The notes: generated by a model from the sequence alone, not told the origin. A stretch of 64,000 bases of DNA from CAMDTE01 sp964504345 (GCA_964504345.1 CAZDDX010000002.1:310001-374000), one strand, 5' to 3'; positions 37,223-46,779 are shown, counted from the first letter of the stretch. Numbers and translations are program-made.

Positions 37223-38080
37223 TCAGTAAACGTTGAGCACTTGCTCCTTAATTTTTTCCAAATCTTCTTTCATCCCCACCACCAACTTTTGCAATTCAGC
37301 GTGGTTGGCTTTGGAGCCCAAGGTATTGATTTCCCGGCCCATTTCTTGAGCAATGAACCCCAATTTGCGGCCCTGGCCCTCGGCCAGCGTTTCGCGGAAG
37401 TAATTCAAGTGCGCTTGCAGCCGCACCTTCTCCTCGTTGATGTCCAACTTCTCCAAGTAGTGCACCAGTTCCTGCTCGTAGCGGTCGTGGTTGTACTCCA
37501 TGCCCTCCAAGCCGCGCAACAAGCGCTCCTTCACGGTTTGAATGCGTTCCGACTCGTACCTCGGCACCTCGTGCAGGGCGCGCTCAATGGCGTCCACTTG
37601 GGCCAAGAGATCATCCGCCAACATCCGACCTTCGTCCAAGCGATACTGCAGGAAAGCCGCCAAAGCCCCTTCCAGCGCTTCAGAAACCGCTATCCATTCC
37701 TCCTCCGTGCGGTCCTCCGCCACACTCCGGGTGGCGTCCGGCAGGCGCAATGCCATGGCCAAAAGCTCCGCATCCGTGGGGGTTTCGTTGGGACAAAGGG
37801 CGCGCAATTGGGTGCAGTAGCCCTCGATCAGCGGAATGTTCAAAGCGGGCGCTTTTGGCGCCTCCGCGCTGGTCTCCAGCTGCACGTGCACCTCTACCTT
37901 GCCGCGTTCGATGCACTCGTTCAAGTGCTTGCGGGTAGCAAATTCAAACTCGCGCAAAGAGAACGGCAAGCGCAAATTCAGGTCCAGTTGCTTGCTGTTT
38001 ACGGAACGAATTTCTGCCGACGCGGTGGTGTTGCCCGCGGTGGCGGTGTGTCGGCCGAAGCCGGTCATGGATTTGATCAT
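37223..38080 (-). CDS. yicC: YicC family protein
   Basis: The 285-residue protein begins MIKSMTGFGR, the family hallmark, and ends in the DUF1732 region (GRKLGFIAQEMGREINTLGS, KANHAELQKLVVGMKEDLEK). YicC-type proteins have been described as endoribonucleases. I start at ATG 38080, which overlaps the gluQRS stop (ATGA) and lies 5 nt after a -7 box; the longer upstream frame is out of phase with gluQRS and not real. Confidence 0.92.
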   Translation of the reverse strand: MIKSMTGFGRHTATAGNTTASAEIRSVNSKQLDLNLRLPFSLREFEFATRKHLNECIERGKVEVHVQLETSAEAPKAPALNIPLIEGYCTQLRALCPNETPTDAELLAMALRLPDATRSVAEDRTEEEWIAVSEALEGALAAFLQYRLDEGRMLADDLLAQVDAIERALHEVPRYESERIQTVKERLLRGLEGMEYNHDRYEQELVHYLEKLDINEEKVRLQAHLNYFRETLAEGQGRKLGFIAQEMGREINTLGSKANHAELQKLVVGMKEDLEKIKEQVLNVY

Positions 38081-38961
38081 GGGGCCAAAGGTAAATAGTC
38101 CGACGCGGGTACGGGCGTTTTGCGCAGTCGATCCCACGCAAAGTCCTGAATCAAGTCCACCGGAAGCACCGGAATGGGTTCTTCCAACAGGCCCAAACCC
38201 CAAGCCAACCGACCCACCAATTCCTCCGCCGAGCGTCCGGAGGCCCGCCAATCCCGCAGGCTTACGGCGCCGTGCCGCTTGCTCAAGCGCTGACCGTCGG
38301 GGCCCATCCACAAGGGCGCGTGCAAATACTTGGGTGGAGTACAATCCAAAGCGGCAAACAACTGCTTCTGCTGTGGTGTGGCCGATTCCAAATCGCTTCC
38401 GCGCACCACCTCCGTAATGCCTTGAGCGGCGTCGTCCACCACCACCGCCAAGGTGTAGGCCCATGCTCCGTCTGCCCGGCGCACCGGGAATCCGTCCGGT
38501 TGGGCGCGCACCGTGTACGGACCGTTTAGCGACAAACCCAAGGAAACGCACGTTCCTGGATAGTGCGGCCCGATGTCCTCCGCCCCGTGCGGAGCGCGCA
38601 CCGCGCCCTCCACGGCCGCTTGTAAATCTTTTCGGGTGCATCGGCAGGCAAACACCATCCCTTTTTGGTTCAAACGCTCCAAGGCCGCTTGGTACCCTTC
38701 CGTTCGCTTGGATTGAAATTCGACGGGACCGTCCCAATCCAACCCCAACCACGTCAAATCTTCCTGCGCCGCTGCCGCATACTCCGGCTTGGACCGCTGC
38801 GGATCCGTGTCTTCCACGCGCAAGTAAAACCGACCGTTCTCAGACCGAGCTCGCAACCAGGCCACCAAGGCCGTGGAAGCATTCCCAAAGTGCAAATAAC
38901 CCGACGGCGACGGCGCGTACCTTCCCACATAGCCAAATTCGCCATTTTGGGGTATTTTCAT
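38077..38961 (-). CDS. gluQRS: glutamyl-Q tRNA(Asp) synthetase
   Basis: GluQRS is a truncated glutamyl-tRNA synthetase paralogue that attaches glutamate to queuosine in tRNA(Asp). The 294-residue length fits, with no anticodon-binding domain. Motifs are GRYAPSPSGYLHFGN (HIGH-like), DTDPQRSKPEY, the zinc-binding CRCTR with HYPGTC, and LSKRHGA (KMSKS-like). The first 20 nt are part of a tandem duplication. A full glutamyl-tRNA synthetase would be longer. Confidence 0.88.
   Translation of the reverse strand: MKIPQNGEFGYVGRYAPSPSGYLHFGNASTALVAWLRARSENGRFYLRVEDTDPQRSKPEYAAAAQEDLTWLGLDWDGPVEFQSKRTEGYQAALERLNQKGMVFACRCTRKDLQAAVEGAVRAPHGAEDIGPHYPGTCVSLGLSLNGPYTVRAQPDGFPVRRADGAWAYTLAVVVDDAAQGITEVVRGSDLESATPQQKQLFAALDCTPPKYLHAPLWMGPDGQRLSKRHGAVSLRDWRASGRSAEELVGRLAWGLGLLEEPIPVLPVDLIQDFAWDRLRKTPVPASDYLPLAP
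38086..38093 (-). promoter_or_regulatory. -7 promoter element of yicC inside gluQRS
   Basis: The minus strand reads TACCTTTG, an exact match, 5 nt from the yicC ATG and within the last codons of gluQRS. It predicts a leaderless internal transcript. Confidence 0.6.
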
Positions 38962-38984
38962 GATCGCCGTTTTGGGGTATTTTC
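38941..38984. repeat. 25-bp-period tandem repeat at the gluQRS start
   Basis: The 19-bp unit at 38941-38959 recurs at 38966-38984 with one mismatch (A/G at the fourth base). The first copy covers the first codons of gluQRS; the second lies just upstream. It looks like a recent duplication of the translation start region without its ATG. Confidence 0.8.
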
Positions 38985-39001
38985 TGCTAGCAGTTCATTC
39001 A

Positions 39002-40738
39002 TCAAGAGCCCTCCGACGCAATCTGCCAGCCGTGTAAATCGCCAAATAAGGGTGCCGGACCGGATCCGTGCGGCAAAAAGGCTGGGCCGTAGCCGTGCGG
39101 AACCACCCGCAGGCCTGGAAAGTGAAGTGCCGCCCAAGCCGCAATGCCCTCGCACAAACCTCCTACGGCCTGGGCGTCTTCCCACACGTGCCATTCGGCA
39201 CCGGGGTTTTCGTGTGCGGCGGCGCGCAGCGCCGCCACCGGCAGGGGCTGAATGCGCCCCACGTACCAAACGGCGTCGTGCGGACAATGCTGGGCCACCG
39301 CGGAAGCGGTGGTGCCCGCGGCCCAGTGAAGTATGTTTTTGGGGGCTGAAGCGTTGTTGGTGGTGACGGTTGCCTGCGCTGAGATTGCACCCGCTTCTTG
39401 CAAAAGCAAGGCGCCTTCCTCGGATTCCACCAAACCGTCCTCTTGCGGAGCCAATCCGCGTGGGTAACGCAACACGGTGGGGGTGCCGCTATCCAGGGCG
39501 CGGCGGAGCATGCGCGCCAGGGTGGCGCCGTTGCGCGGAGCATACACGGTGGTGTTGGGAATGCTGCGGAGCAAGGCTACGTCAAACACGCCGTGGTGCG
39601 TGGGGCCGTCCTCGCCCACCCAACCGGCGCGGTCCAAACACAAAACTACTGGGAGGTTTTGCAGGGCCACGTCGTGGATCCATTGATCGACAGCGCGCTG
39701 AAAAAAGGTGCTGTACAAACTCACCACCGGCTTGCGTCCGGCGGCGGCCAGGGCCGCCGCGGTGGTGACCGCATGCTGTTCGGCGATGCCCACGTCGAAG
39801 GTTCGGTCCGGATAAATCGCCCGGAAGCGATCCAGGCCTGCGCCGGGCGCCATGGCCGCGGTGAGGGCCACCACGCGATCGTTTGCAGTGGCGGCCGCCA
39901 AGAGGGCGTCGGCAAAAAGGGATTGAAAGGCCGCGGCCGGCGCCGGTTTTTCTGAAGACCCCCACTCCGCGGGGTCTGGCCGATGGGTGCGCACGTGGAG
40001 CACCCGGGGACCGGGTTGGGAAAGGGCGGCGCGCAGCGCCGCTACCACCGCCGGGCAATCGTTGCCGTCCACGGGGATTCCGGAATTCGGAAAGGAAGAA
40101 GTTGCTGCCAAACGCGCATCCCAGTACGTCCAGCCCAAGGACTCAAAAAATTGGCGGTAGGCCGACGCCCCGCCCCGCGCGAGCGCGCCGACGGTGGGTT
40201 CAATGGACATGCCGTTGTCGTTGAGGATCAGCAAGACGTCAGCTCCTGCGCCGCCGCCGTCGTTCAAGGCTTCAAAAGACATTCCGCCGGTCAAGGCTCC
40301 GTCGCCCACCACCGCCACGCGTTGACGGCGGCGACCGGTGGCAGCGTCGGCGCGCCAAAAACCCAATGCGGCGGACAATGCCGTAGACGAGTGCCCCACG
40401 CCGAAGGCATCAAACGGAGATTCCTCGCGTTTGGGGAAGCCGCTCAGGCCGCCCGGCTTTCGTTGCGTGGCAAAGGTGCCGGCGCGGTCCGTAATGATTT
40501 TGTGCAGGTACGCCTGGTGCCCCACGTCCCAAAGCAAGACGTCCTCGGGGGTGTTGAGCACGTAGTGCAGGGCCACCGTGAGTTCTGCAACGCCCAACGA
40601 CGCGGCCAAATGGCCAGATTTCTCACGGGTTTGGGATAGGGCAAAACGACGGACGCGCGCGCACGCTGCCGGAAGTTCTTCCACCGGCAGCGCGCGCAGC
40701 GCGCTCAAAGTCATCTCGTACGTTTCTTCAGACGTCAC
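39002..40738 (-). CDS. dxs: 1-deoxy-D-xylulose-5-phosphate synthase
   Basis: DXS condenses pyruvate and glyceraldehyde 3-phosphate with thiamine diphosphate for isoprenoids, thiamine and PLP. The protein has the ThDP motif GDGALTGGMSFEALN with LNDNGMSI, the catalytic Glu in GIAEQHA and GPTHHGVFD. At 578 residues it is shorter than the usual ~620-640, with a reduced loop between the ThDP motif and the DGHD-type motif, where it reads PVDGND (Asn226, usually His). The start is GTG 40738, overlapping the RND gene stop; ATG 40714 is an alternative. Confidence 0.93.
   Translation of the reverse strand: MTSEETYEMTLSALRALPVEELPAACARVRRFALSQTREKSGHLAASLGVAELTVALHYVLNTPEDVLLWDVGHQAYLHKIITDRAGTFATQRKPGGLSGFPKREESPFDAFGVGHSSTALSAALGFWRADAATGRRRQRVAVVGDGALTGGMSFEALNDGGGAGADVLLILNDNGMSIEPTVGALARGGASAYRQFFESLGWTYWDARLAATSSFPNSGIPVDGNDCPAVVAALRAALSQPGPRVLHVRTHRPDPAEWGSSEKPAPAAAFQSLFADALLAAATANDRVVALTAAMAPGAGLDRFRAIYPDRTFDVGIAEQHAVTTAAALAAAGRKPVVSLYSTFFQRAVDQWIHDVALQNLPVVLCLDRAGWVGEDGPTHHGVFDVALLRSIPNTTVYAPRNGATLARMLRRALDSGTPTVLRYPRGLAPQEDGLVESEEGALLLQEAGAISAQATVTTNNASAPKNILHWAAGTTASAVAQHCPHDAVWYVGRIQPLPVAALRAAAHENPGAEWHVWEDAQAVGGLCEGIAAWAALHFPGLRVVPHGYGPAFLPHGSGPAPLFGDLHGWQIASEGS
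39218..39236. repeat. GC hairpin in dxs, copy 1
   Basis: GGCGGCGC and GCGCCGCC (8-bp perfect arms) flank the loop GCA on the plus strand. Two further hairpins with the same GCA loop lie in dxs at 40026-40042 and 40689-40705. All three encode an ALRA-type sequence. Confidence 0.75.
40026..40042. repeat. GC hairpin in dxs, copy 2
   Basis: 7-bp perfect arms GCGGCGC/GCGCCGC around GCA, sharing the core of copy 1. Confidence 0.75.
40689..40705. repeat. GC hairpin in dxs, copy 3
   Basis: 7-bp perfect arms AGCGCGC/GCGCGCT around GCA, near the dxs start. Confidence 0.7.
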
Positions 40739-43700
40739 GCCGCTAAGGTACGGCGCTCGGCGCGTCGTGCCTTTTTGGCTTCCACGCGATACAGCTGCAC
40801 CGGAACCAAAACGAGCGTTAAGAAGGTCGCAAACGTGAGGCCAAAGATGACCGTCCAGCTCAACGGACCCCAGAACATCACGGTGTCGCCCCCTACATAA
40901 ATCTGTGGATCGTTGTGGGAAAAGAGGGTGAAGAAGTTGATGTTCAAGCCAATGGCCAAGGGGATCAAGCCCAAAACCGTGGTGATTGCCGTCAACAATA
41001 CAGGGCGCAAACGCGTAGCTCCCGTCTCTGCCAACAAACGACGCGTTTCTTCCAAAGACAGCAACGCTTCGTCGGGCATGCCCAATTCTGACTTGCGTCG
41101 CAAAACCAATTGGCCGTAGTAGTCCGCCAAAACGATGGCGTTGTTCACCACCACGCCGGCCAGCGAGATCAAACCAATCATGGTCATGATGATGACGAAG
41201 TCCATGCGGAAGATGACCAGACCCAAGAATACGCCAATCAAGCTCAAGCCCACGGTGGTCATGATGATGCGCGGCACCTTGGTGCTGTTGAATTGCGCCA
41301 CAATGATCAGGTAAATCAAGAACACCGCACCCAAAAGGGCCTTGGACAAAAAGCTCAGTTCCTTAGCTTGTTCCTCTTGCTCGCCCGTAAAGGAGACGGA
41401 CACACCTTCCGGAAGCTCGTACGTGTCCATGGACTGCTTGATGCGCGCCACCAATTCGTTGGCGTTGGCACCTTCAGTAACCCCTGAGAACAAGGTGATT
41501 ACGCGGTCTCCTTCCTTGCGTTTTACCGAACTGAAGGTGGTTGCCTTACTCGCCGTTGCCACCGCAGAAATGGGGATCTGCTTGATTTTGCCCGACGCCT
41601 GATCGCGGAACGTAATGCGTTGGTCCAGCAACTGATCCGTGTTGTAGCGGTAGTTGTCTTGCAGGCGCATGTTGATGGGGTAGTCGTCCTCGCCGTCTTT
41701 GAACCGGTCCACTTCCTTGCCAAACAGGGCCGTGCGGATGGCGTCGCCCACTTGCCCGGTGGACACGCCCAAGGAACGGGCCTTGGTGCGGTCGATTTCA
41801 ATGGGCATCTCCGGTTTGCCGGACTCCACGTCCAACTTCAACTCGTCGATTCCTTGGAATCCTTGGCTCTGGATGTAGGCGCGCGCGCCTTCGGCCGCGG
41901 CCAAAACTTGGGTGTAGTCGTCGCCGGAGAATTCCAGGTTGACCGGAGGGCCCACGGGGGGACCCGCGGCATCCTTATCTACCGCAATAACGGTCCCGGG
42001 AAATCCCTTCATGTTGTTCCGGAGGTCGTCCAATACCACCGAGCTCAACACCTTGCTTCCATTTTCATCGACGCGGAAAGCCGTCTCGCGGAACGCCACA
42101 ATAATTTTGGCCTTGTGCGGGGTTTTCTCCGCGGTGTTGCCCGTTCGCGGGTCGCCCGTTCCGGCACCCACCTGGGCAATGACGGATTCCACCATGTAGT
42201 TGTACTTCGCGCCGTCCTGGGTGTACGAATACTTATCGATCACTTTCAATACCCGTTCTTCCACCCGCTGGGTAAGGGCATTGGTTTCTTCGATGTCCGT
42301 GCCTATGGGCAATTCAATGTAGATGTTGGCCAGGTTGGGCTCGTTGGAAGGAAAGAAGACGACATTGGGCGGCAAGGCAACCAACAAAAGGACGCTCAAC
42401 ACCAACAACCCAATGGTTCCGTAGTAAAAGCGGTTGACGTTCTTGGCGCGCAAGGCATACTCCACCACGCGGCCGTAGAATTTTTCCAACTTTGGGAGGT
42501 TGGTTTCGCGGAATCGCTCCGTGGCATTGTGGAGCCACAACACATAAAGTGCCGTCAGCGCACCGCTGTAGAACAACAAGTTGCCCACCGTGTGCAGCGC
42601 CGTGGCCAAGGTGCCCTCTACGGCGTAGCCCGCCAAATTCAGGGGAAGACCAATGCCCGCCCACAAAAAACCGCGTCGGGACCACTTTTTAACGTTTATG
42701 CCCTCTTCCTTAACCTTCATGTAGCGCGAAGCCAAGGCCGGGTTCACCACCAAGGCCACAAAAAGAGACGAAGAAAGGACAATGACCAACGTAATAGGCA
42801 AGTACTTCATGAACTCACCAATCAAACCGGGCCAAATGGCCAAAGGCAAAAAGGCAGCAACCGTAGTGGCGGTGGAGGCAATGATGGGTATAGCGATTTC
42901 ACCGGTTCCCTTGCGGGCGGCCGTCATGAGGTCGTAGCCCAAATCCGTGTAGCGGTAAATGTTCTCTACCACAACAATACCGTTGTCCACCAACATTCCC
43001 AGGGCCAATACCAGGGCAAAGAGCACCATGGTGTTCAGGGTAACACCCATGGCACCCAGAACGAAGAAACTCAAAAGCATGGAGAGTGGAATGGCAATAC
43101 CCACGAAGAGTGCGTTGCGCAAGCCCAAGAAAAACATCAAGACCAAAACTACCAGAAGAACGCCAAACAGAATGGAGTTTTCCAATTCTCCCAATTGATT
43201 GCGCGTGCGATTGGACTGGTCGTTTGTGACGGAAATTTTGACGTCGTCGGGCAAAACATCCGCCTGCGCCTCCGCCAGAATGGTTCGGATTTTGTCCGAC
43301 ACCGCAATCAAATTCTCGCCTCCGCGTTTGACAACATCGAGCGTAACAACGGGTCGAGTGTATTCGCGGGAATAGGACTCCTTCTCCACCTCGCCAAAGG
43401 ACACTTCTGCGATGTCTTTTAGGTAAACTAGGTTTCCTTTTTCGTGCTTCACCACCAATTCGGACAATTCAGAAACTTTGCTCATTTCGCCCGAAATACG
43501 GACGTTTCTGCGGTAACCGTCCACCAAGATGTCGCCTCCGGAGATCGACATGTTTTCGGATTGTATGGCTTGCGCGATGTCGCCAAAGCTGATGCTCAGG
43601 GCCTGCATTTGCTGCATGTCCAAGCGAACCGCAACCTCCCGAGCATCCATGCCCCGGATATCTACCTTGCTGATTTCCGGAAGGTCTTCAATTTTTTCCT

Positions 43701-44250
43701 CCAAATACTCCGCGTACTCGTTGAGCTGCGTTGGGGTGTAGTTTCCAGACAAATTGATGTTCTGAATGGGGACCAATTCAGAGAACTTAAATTCAGAAAC
43801 GTTGGGTGCCGCGGGCAAATCGCGGGGAAAATCCGCGCTCGCTTGTGCGGCATCCACCTTGTCCTTAACCTTGCGCAAAGCATCGGAAGGCGCAACAGAA
43901 AAGTCAAACTTAACTCGAATGGTGCTGAAGCCTTGGCTGGAGGTACTGGTTACCTTATCCACGCCAGAAATGGACTTTACCTCCTTTTCAATGGGACGCG
44001 TTACCAAACGCTCCATGTCCAAGGGCGCGTTACCCGGGTAAATGGTAGTGACGAAGATCTCCGGTTGGTTGATTTCCGGAAAGGTCTCAGCAGGCATGCT
44101 GCGGTACGCCAAAAGCCCTGCAATCAAAATGATCACAGTCAATACACTGACGGTGACGCGGTTGTTCACCGCCCAAGTGGTCAGCCCAAATTCCGGAACG
44201 AGTTCCAAGTTTTGTCCTGCGGGGCGGGTGTCTTTTTCTTTGTTTTCCAT
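40735..44250 (-). CDS. RND efflux pump inner-membrane subunit (AcrB/MexB-like)
   Basis: The 1171-residue proton-driven exporter works with the adaptor and TolC encoded just upstream. It starts in the cytoplasm, has a first helix (VSVLTVIILIAGLLAYRSMP), the large periplasmic porter domains and the TM4 motif GMLVDNGIVVVENIYR with the proton-relay Asp. It is longer than the usual ~1040. Part of the excess is an extra segment at about residues 515-590 with two more hydrophobic stretches (FLWAGIGLPLNLAGYAVEG, LLFYSGALTALYVLWL) after TM6, as I recall from other Bacteroidota pumps. Its stop overlaps dxs by 4 bp. Confidence 0.93.
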   Translation of the reverse strand: MENKEKDTRPAGQNLELVPEFGLTTWAVNNRVTVSVLTVIILIAGLLAYRSMPAETFPEINQPEIFVTTIYPGNAPLDMERLVTRPIEKEVKSISGVDKVTSTSSQGFSTIRVKFDFSVAPSDALRKVKDKVDAAQASADFPRDLPAAPNVSEFKFSELVPIQNINLSGNYTPTQLNEYAEYLEEKIEDLPEISKVDIRGMDAREVAVRLDMQQMQALSISFGDIAQAIQSENMSISGGDILVDGYRRNVRISGEMSKVSELSELVVKHEKGNLVYLKDIAEVSFGEVEKESYSREYTRPVVTLDVVKRGGENLIAVSDKIRTILAEAQADVLPDDVKISVTNDQSNRTRNQLGELENSILFGVLLVVLVLMFFLGLRNALFVGIAIPLSMLLSFFVLGAMGVTLNTMVLFALVLALGMLVDNGIVVVENIYRYTDLGYDLMTAARKGTGEIAIPIIASTATTVAAFLPLAIWPGLIGEFMKYLPITLVIVLSSSLFVALVVNPALASRYMKVKEEGINVKKWSRRGFLWAGIGLPLNLAGYAVEGTLATALHTVGNLLFYSGALTALYVLWLHNATERFRETNLPKLEKFYGRVVEYALRAKNVNRFYYGTIGLLVLSVLLLVALPPNVVFFPSNEPNLANIYIELPIGTDIEETNALTQRVEERVLKVIDKYSYTQDGAKYNYMVESVIAQVGAGTGDPRTGNTAEKTPHKAKIIVAFRETAFRVDENGSKVLSSVVLDDLRNNMKGFPGTVIAVDKDAAGPPVGPPVNLEFSGDDYTQVLAAAEGARAYIQSQGFQGIDELKLDVESGKPEMPIEIDRTKARSLGVSTGQVGDAIRTALFGKEVDRFKDGEDDYPINMRLQDNYRYNTDQLLDQRITFRDQASGKIKQIPISAVATASKATTFSSVKRKEGDRVITLFSGVTEGANANELVARIKQSMDTYELPEGVSVSFTGEQEEQAKELSFLSKALLGAVFLIYLIIVAQFNSTKVPRIIMTTVGLSLIGVFLGLVIFRMDFVIIMTMIGLISLAGVVVNNAIVLADYYGQLVLRRKSELGMPDEALLSLEETRRLLAETGATRLRPVLLTAITTVLGLIPLAIGLNINFFTLFSHNDPQIYVGGDTVMFWGPLSWTVIFGLTFATFLTLVLVPVQLYRVEAKKARRAERRTLAA

Positions 44251-44253
44251 GGC

Positions 44254-45393
44254 TTACTTGGCGCTTTCCGTCATCACTTTTACCGACTGACCTTCCCGTA
44301 CCGTACGTGCACCTTTGTCTACTAAGGTTTCGCCCAGGGTCAATCCAGACTTGATTTCCACGCGTTCGCCGTTGTTCTTGCCTACTTCTACAGATCGCTT
44401 CTCCACCAATCCGATTCCGTCCTTGACCAACTTCCAAACAAAAACGTAGTTGTTGCCGGACATGTCTTGCTGAACCAAGGCAGCAGGAACACTCAATGCC
44501 TGGTCTGACTCGTAGTCCCTTACTTGCACCTTGGCCAACATGTTGGGTTTGTATTCGGCCGATGCCGGTAAATTGACGTAGACCTTGTAGGTGCGGTTGT
44601 CGGGATTGATGTAATCCGATACCTGAGTCACGCGTGCTTCCAAGGTCTTGTTGATGGACGGGAAGAACAAATCTACCTTCTGGCCCTTGCCCACCACATT
44701 GGCGTAGGACTCGGGGATGTCCGCGGTCACCGAGGCTTTACCGCTGCTGATCAGCCGGCCCAGTGCCATTCCGGGAGCCGCAAATTCGCCTTCCTTAGCA
44801 TTCATTTCGTCTACGGTGCCGGCAAAAGGCGCCTTCACGCGAGACATGGCCAACTGATTTTGAACCGTCTGAATGCGCTGCTCCAAGGACTCCTTGTTGG
44901 TTTTGGCTTGCAGGTACTGAACCTCACTGCCAATCCCCTGCTTCCAAAGGCGCTCTTGCTTTTCAAACAAGGTGGTGGCCAAGCTTAGGCCTTTTTTCAC
45001 CTCGTCCAAGCTGCTGCGCATCACGGAATTGTCCAACTCAATGAGGGTTTGGCCCGCTACAACGCGCTCGCCTTCTGAAACCAATACCCGCTTGATTTGG
45101 CCGCCCATTTCCGGCAACAAATTCACCGAACGATCAGCCTCAACCTTGCCCAAAGCTTCAAACGAATGGATGAACGTTTCCGGACGAACCTCCAAAACCG
45201 TTACGGCCGTCAATTCGCGGGTGCTGTCCAAAGCAGCCAGTTGGGCGTCAATTTCCTGGATGCGCGTTGCAGCCGTTTGCGTCAAGGCCACTAGAGAATC
45301 CCGCTCGCCCTGAAGCTGCGCCAAATCCGTGGTATTTTCTTGGGAACAAGCCACGGCACCCAGTGCAACGGCCCAAATGAGAGAATTTTTCAT
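44254..45393 (-). CDS. RND efflux periplasmic adaptor lipoprotein
   Basis: The 379-residue membrane fusion protein links the RND pump to TolC. It has a lipoprotein signal (AVALGAVAC, Cys ~16), a coiled coil (about 20-55), a split lipoyl domain (EMGGQIKRVLVSEGERV and VKAPFAGTVDEMNAKEGEF) around a second coiled hairpin, then beta-barrel and membrane-proximal domains. I start at ATG 45393 rather than a TTG two codons earlier. It is 3 nt from the pump gene. Confidence 0.92.
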   Translation of the reverse strand: MKNSLIWAVALGAVACSQENTTDLAQLQGERDSLVALTQTAATRIQEIDAQLAALDSTRELTAVTVLEVRPETFIHSFEALGKVEADRSVNLLPEMGGQIKRVLVSEGERVVAGQTLIELDNSVMRSSLDEVKKGLSLATTLFEKQERLWKQGIGSEVQYLQAKTNKESLEQRIQTVQNQLAMSRVKAPFAGTVDEMNAKEGEFAAPGMALGRLISSGKASVTADIPESYANVVGKGQKVDLFFPSINKTLEARVTQVSDYINPDNRTYKVYVNLPASAEYKPNMLAKVQVRDYESDQALSVPAALVQQDMSGNNYVFVWKLVKDGIGLVEKRSVEVGKNNGERVEIKSGLTLGETLVDKGARTVREGQSVKVMTESAK

Positions 45394-45427
45394 GGTCAAA
45401 CTAGTGATAAGTCGATTGAGTCAAAAA

Positions 45428-46762
45428 TTAGTTGAAAGTGGTCAGTAGTTTCTCAAGCGCCACCCGCTTGTTCAAGACGTTGTTCGCGGCATTCAGCAGC
45501 GCAGATACACTCTGTTGGTATTGGTTTTCTGCTTGCGTGTATTCTTGGCTGGACGCTACACCTTCTTTGAATTTGGTATAGACCCGGTCGCGGATGGACT
45601 TGGCCAACGTTTCGTTGCGCTTCTGGGATAAGTAACTGCTCAAAGCAAAGCTGTACTCCGCGCGGGCCAATTTGTACTGCATGGACAACATGCTTTCCGT
45701 GTTGGCCAACAAGAGATCCAATTCCTGCAGTTTCAGTTGGGCCATTTTTACCCGGGCCACACGTCGGCCGGAAGTAAACAAAGGAACTGAAGCGTTCAAT
45801 CCCCAGCTGCTGAAAGCGAAATTGGCGGCTTGGGTACCGTTTGGATCCCAAACATTCGCGGACTGACTGACGTAGTTGACGTTGGCGCCGTAGGAAAGGG
45901 ACAGTCGGGGCAAAAACGACATCCATTCGTTTTGCATGTTCAACTTGGCGCCTTCGCGGTTGACGGCCATCGTGCGGTAGTCGATGTGGTTTTTGGGCTC
46001 AAAACCTTGGGCCATAAGGGCACTGCCACTCTCCGTGAACAAAACCAACTGCTCCAAAGCGTCCGTGAGCACCACAGAGGTAGCTTGTGGAACGCCCATC
46101 TGCAGTTTCAACAAGGCCAGGGAAACCTCTTTTTGGTTGGTCAAGAAACCCAGAGAATTTTCCAAATTGCTCACCACCAAGGACAGTTGATCCACGTCGG
46201 TGGACTCCAGAAAACCTTCTGCCTGCAACGCCTTGGTTTCCACGAGCAACTTGCGCGTAAGTTCCAGGTTGGCGCTTACGGCTTGGACGTTGCGTTCCGT
46301 TACCACGGCCAGGTGGTAGGCTTGCGCCACCTGCTCGCGCACCTCCAAAAGCGATTTTTGGTACCCCAATTCGGCGGTCTCGGAAACTACTTTGGTGGCC
46401 AAAAGGGCCACAAAGTAGGACCCGTCAAACACCAACTGACTGGCGCTCAAGTTCCCTGCACTGGCGTACTTGGTTCCAAACGTTAGCTTGGTCAACTCCC
46501 CATTGCCAAAATCAATGAACTGGGCCGGCAACTCAATATTGCCGGTGTACGAACCGGCTACCTGAACCTGCGGCAAGCCGATGGCGATGTTTTGCCAAAT
46601 ATTGGACTTGGCCACCTGGCGCTCCAAGTCGTTGACTTGAGCGGAAGCATTGTGCTTCGCGGCGTATGCTTGGGCCTGTGCCAAGCTCACGCGCATTTCT
46701 TGTGCGGACAGCATTCCGGCCGTTAGTGCCAAAATCGCGAGGGTCCGAAAGGTTCTTTTCAC
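45428..46762 (-). CDS. TolC-like outer-membrane efflux protein
   Basis: The 444-residue protein has a signal peptide (MKRTFRTLAILALTAGMLSA) and two OEP repeats forming the outer-membrane barrel and periplasmic tunnel. It is the exit duct of the tetR-tolC-adaptor-RND operon. The start is GTG 46762; the open frame continues upstream, antisense-like, through tetR sequence, but the signal peptide fixes the start. Confidence 0.92.
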   Translation of the reverse strand: MKRTFRTLAILALTAGMLSAQEMRVSLAQAQAYAAKHNASAQVNDLERQVAKSNIWQNIAIGLPQVQVAGSYTGNIELPAQFIDFGNGELTKLTFGTKYASAGNLSASQLVFDGSYFVALLATKVVSETAELGYQKSLLEVREQVAQAYHLAVVTERNVQAVSANLELTRKLLVETKALQAEGFLESTDVDQLSLVVSNLENSLGFLTNQKEVSLALLKLQMGVPQATSVVLTDALEQLVLFTESGSALMAQGFEPKNHIDYRTMAVNREGAKLNMQNEWMSFLPRLSLSYGANVNYVSQSANVWDPNGTQAANFAFSSWGLNASVPLFTSGRRVARVKMAQLKLQELDLLLANTESMLSMQYKLARAEYSFALSSYLSQKRNETLAKSIRDRVYTKFKEGVASSQEYTQAENQYQQSVSALLNAANNVLNKRVALEKLLTTFN

Positions 46763-46779
46763 GGGATGAGGGATTAATT

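Noticed and set aside
41620..43422. A 600-codon plus-strand open frame.
   Set aside because: It is antisense to the RND pump gene and shows no motif or signal.
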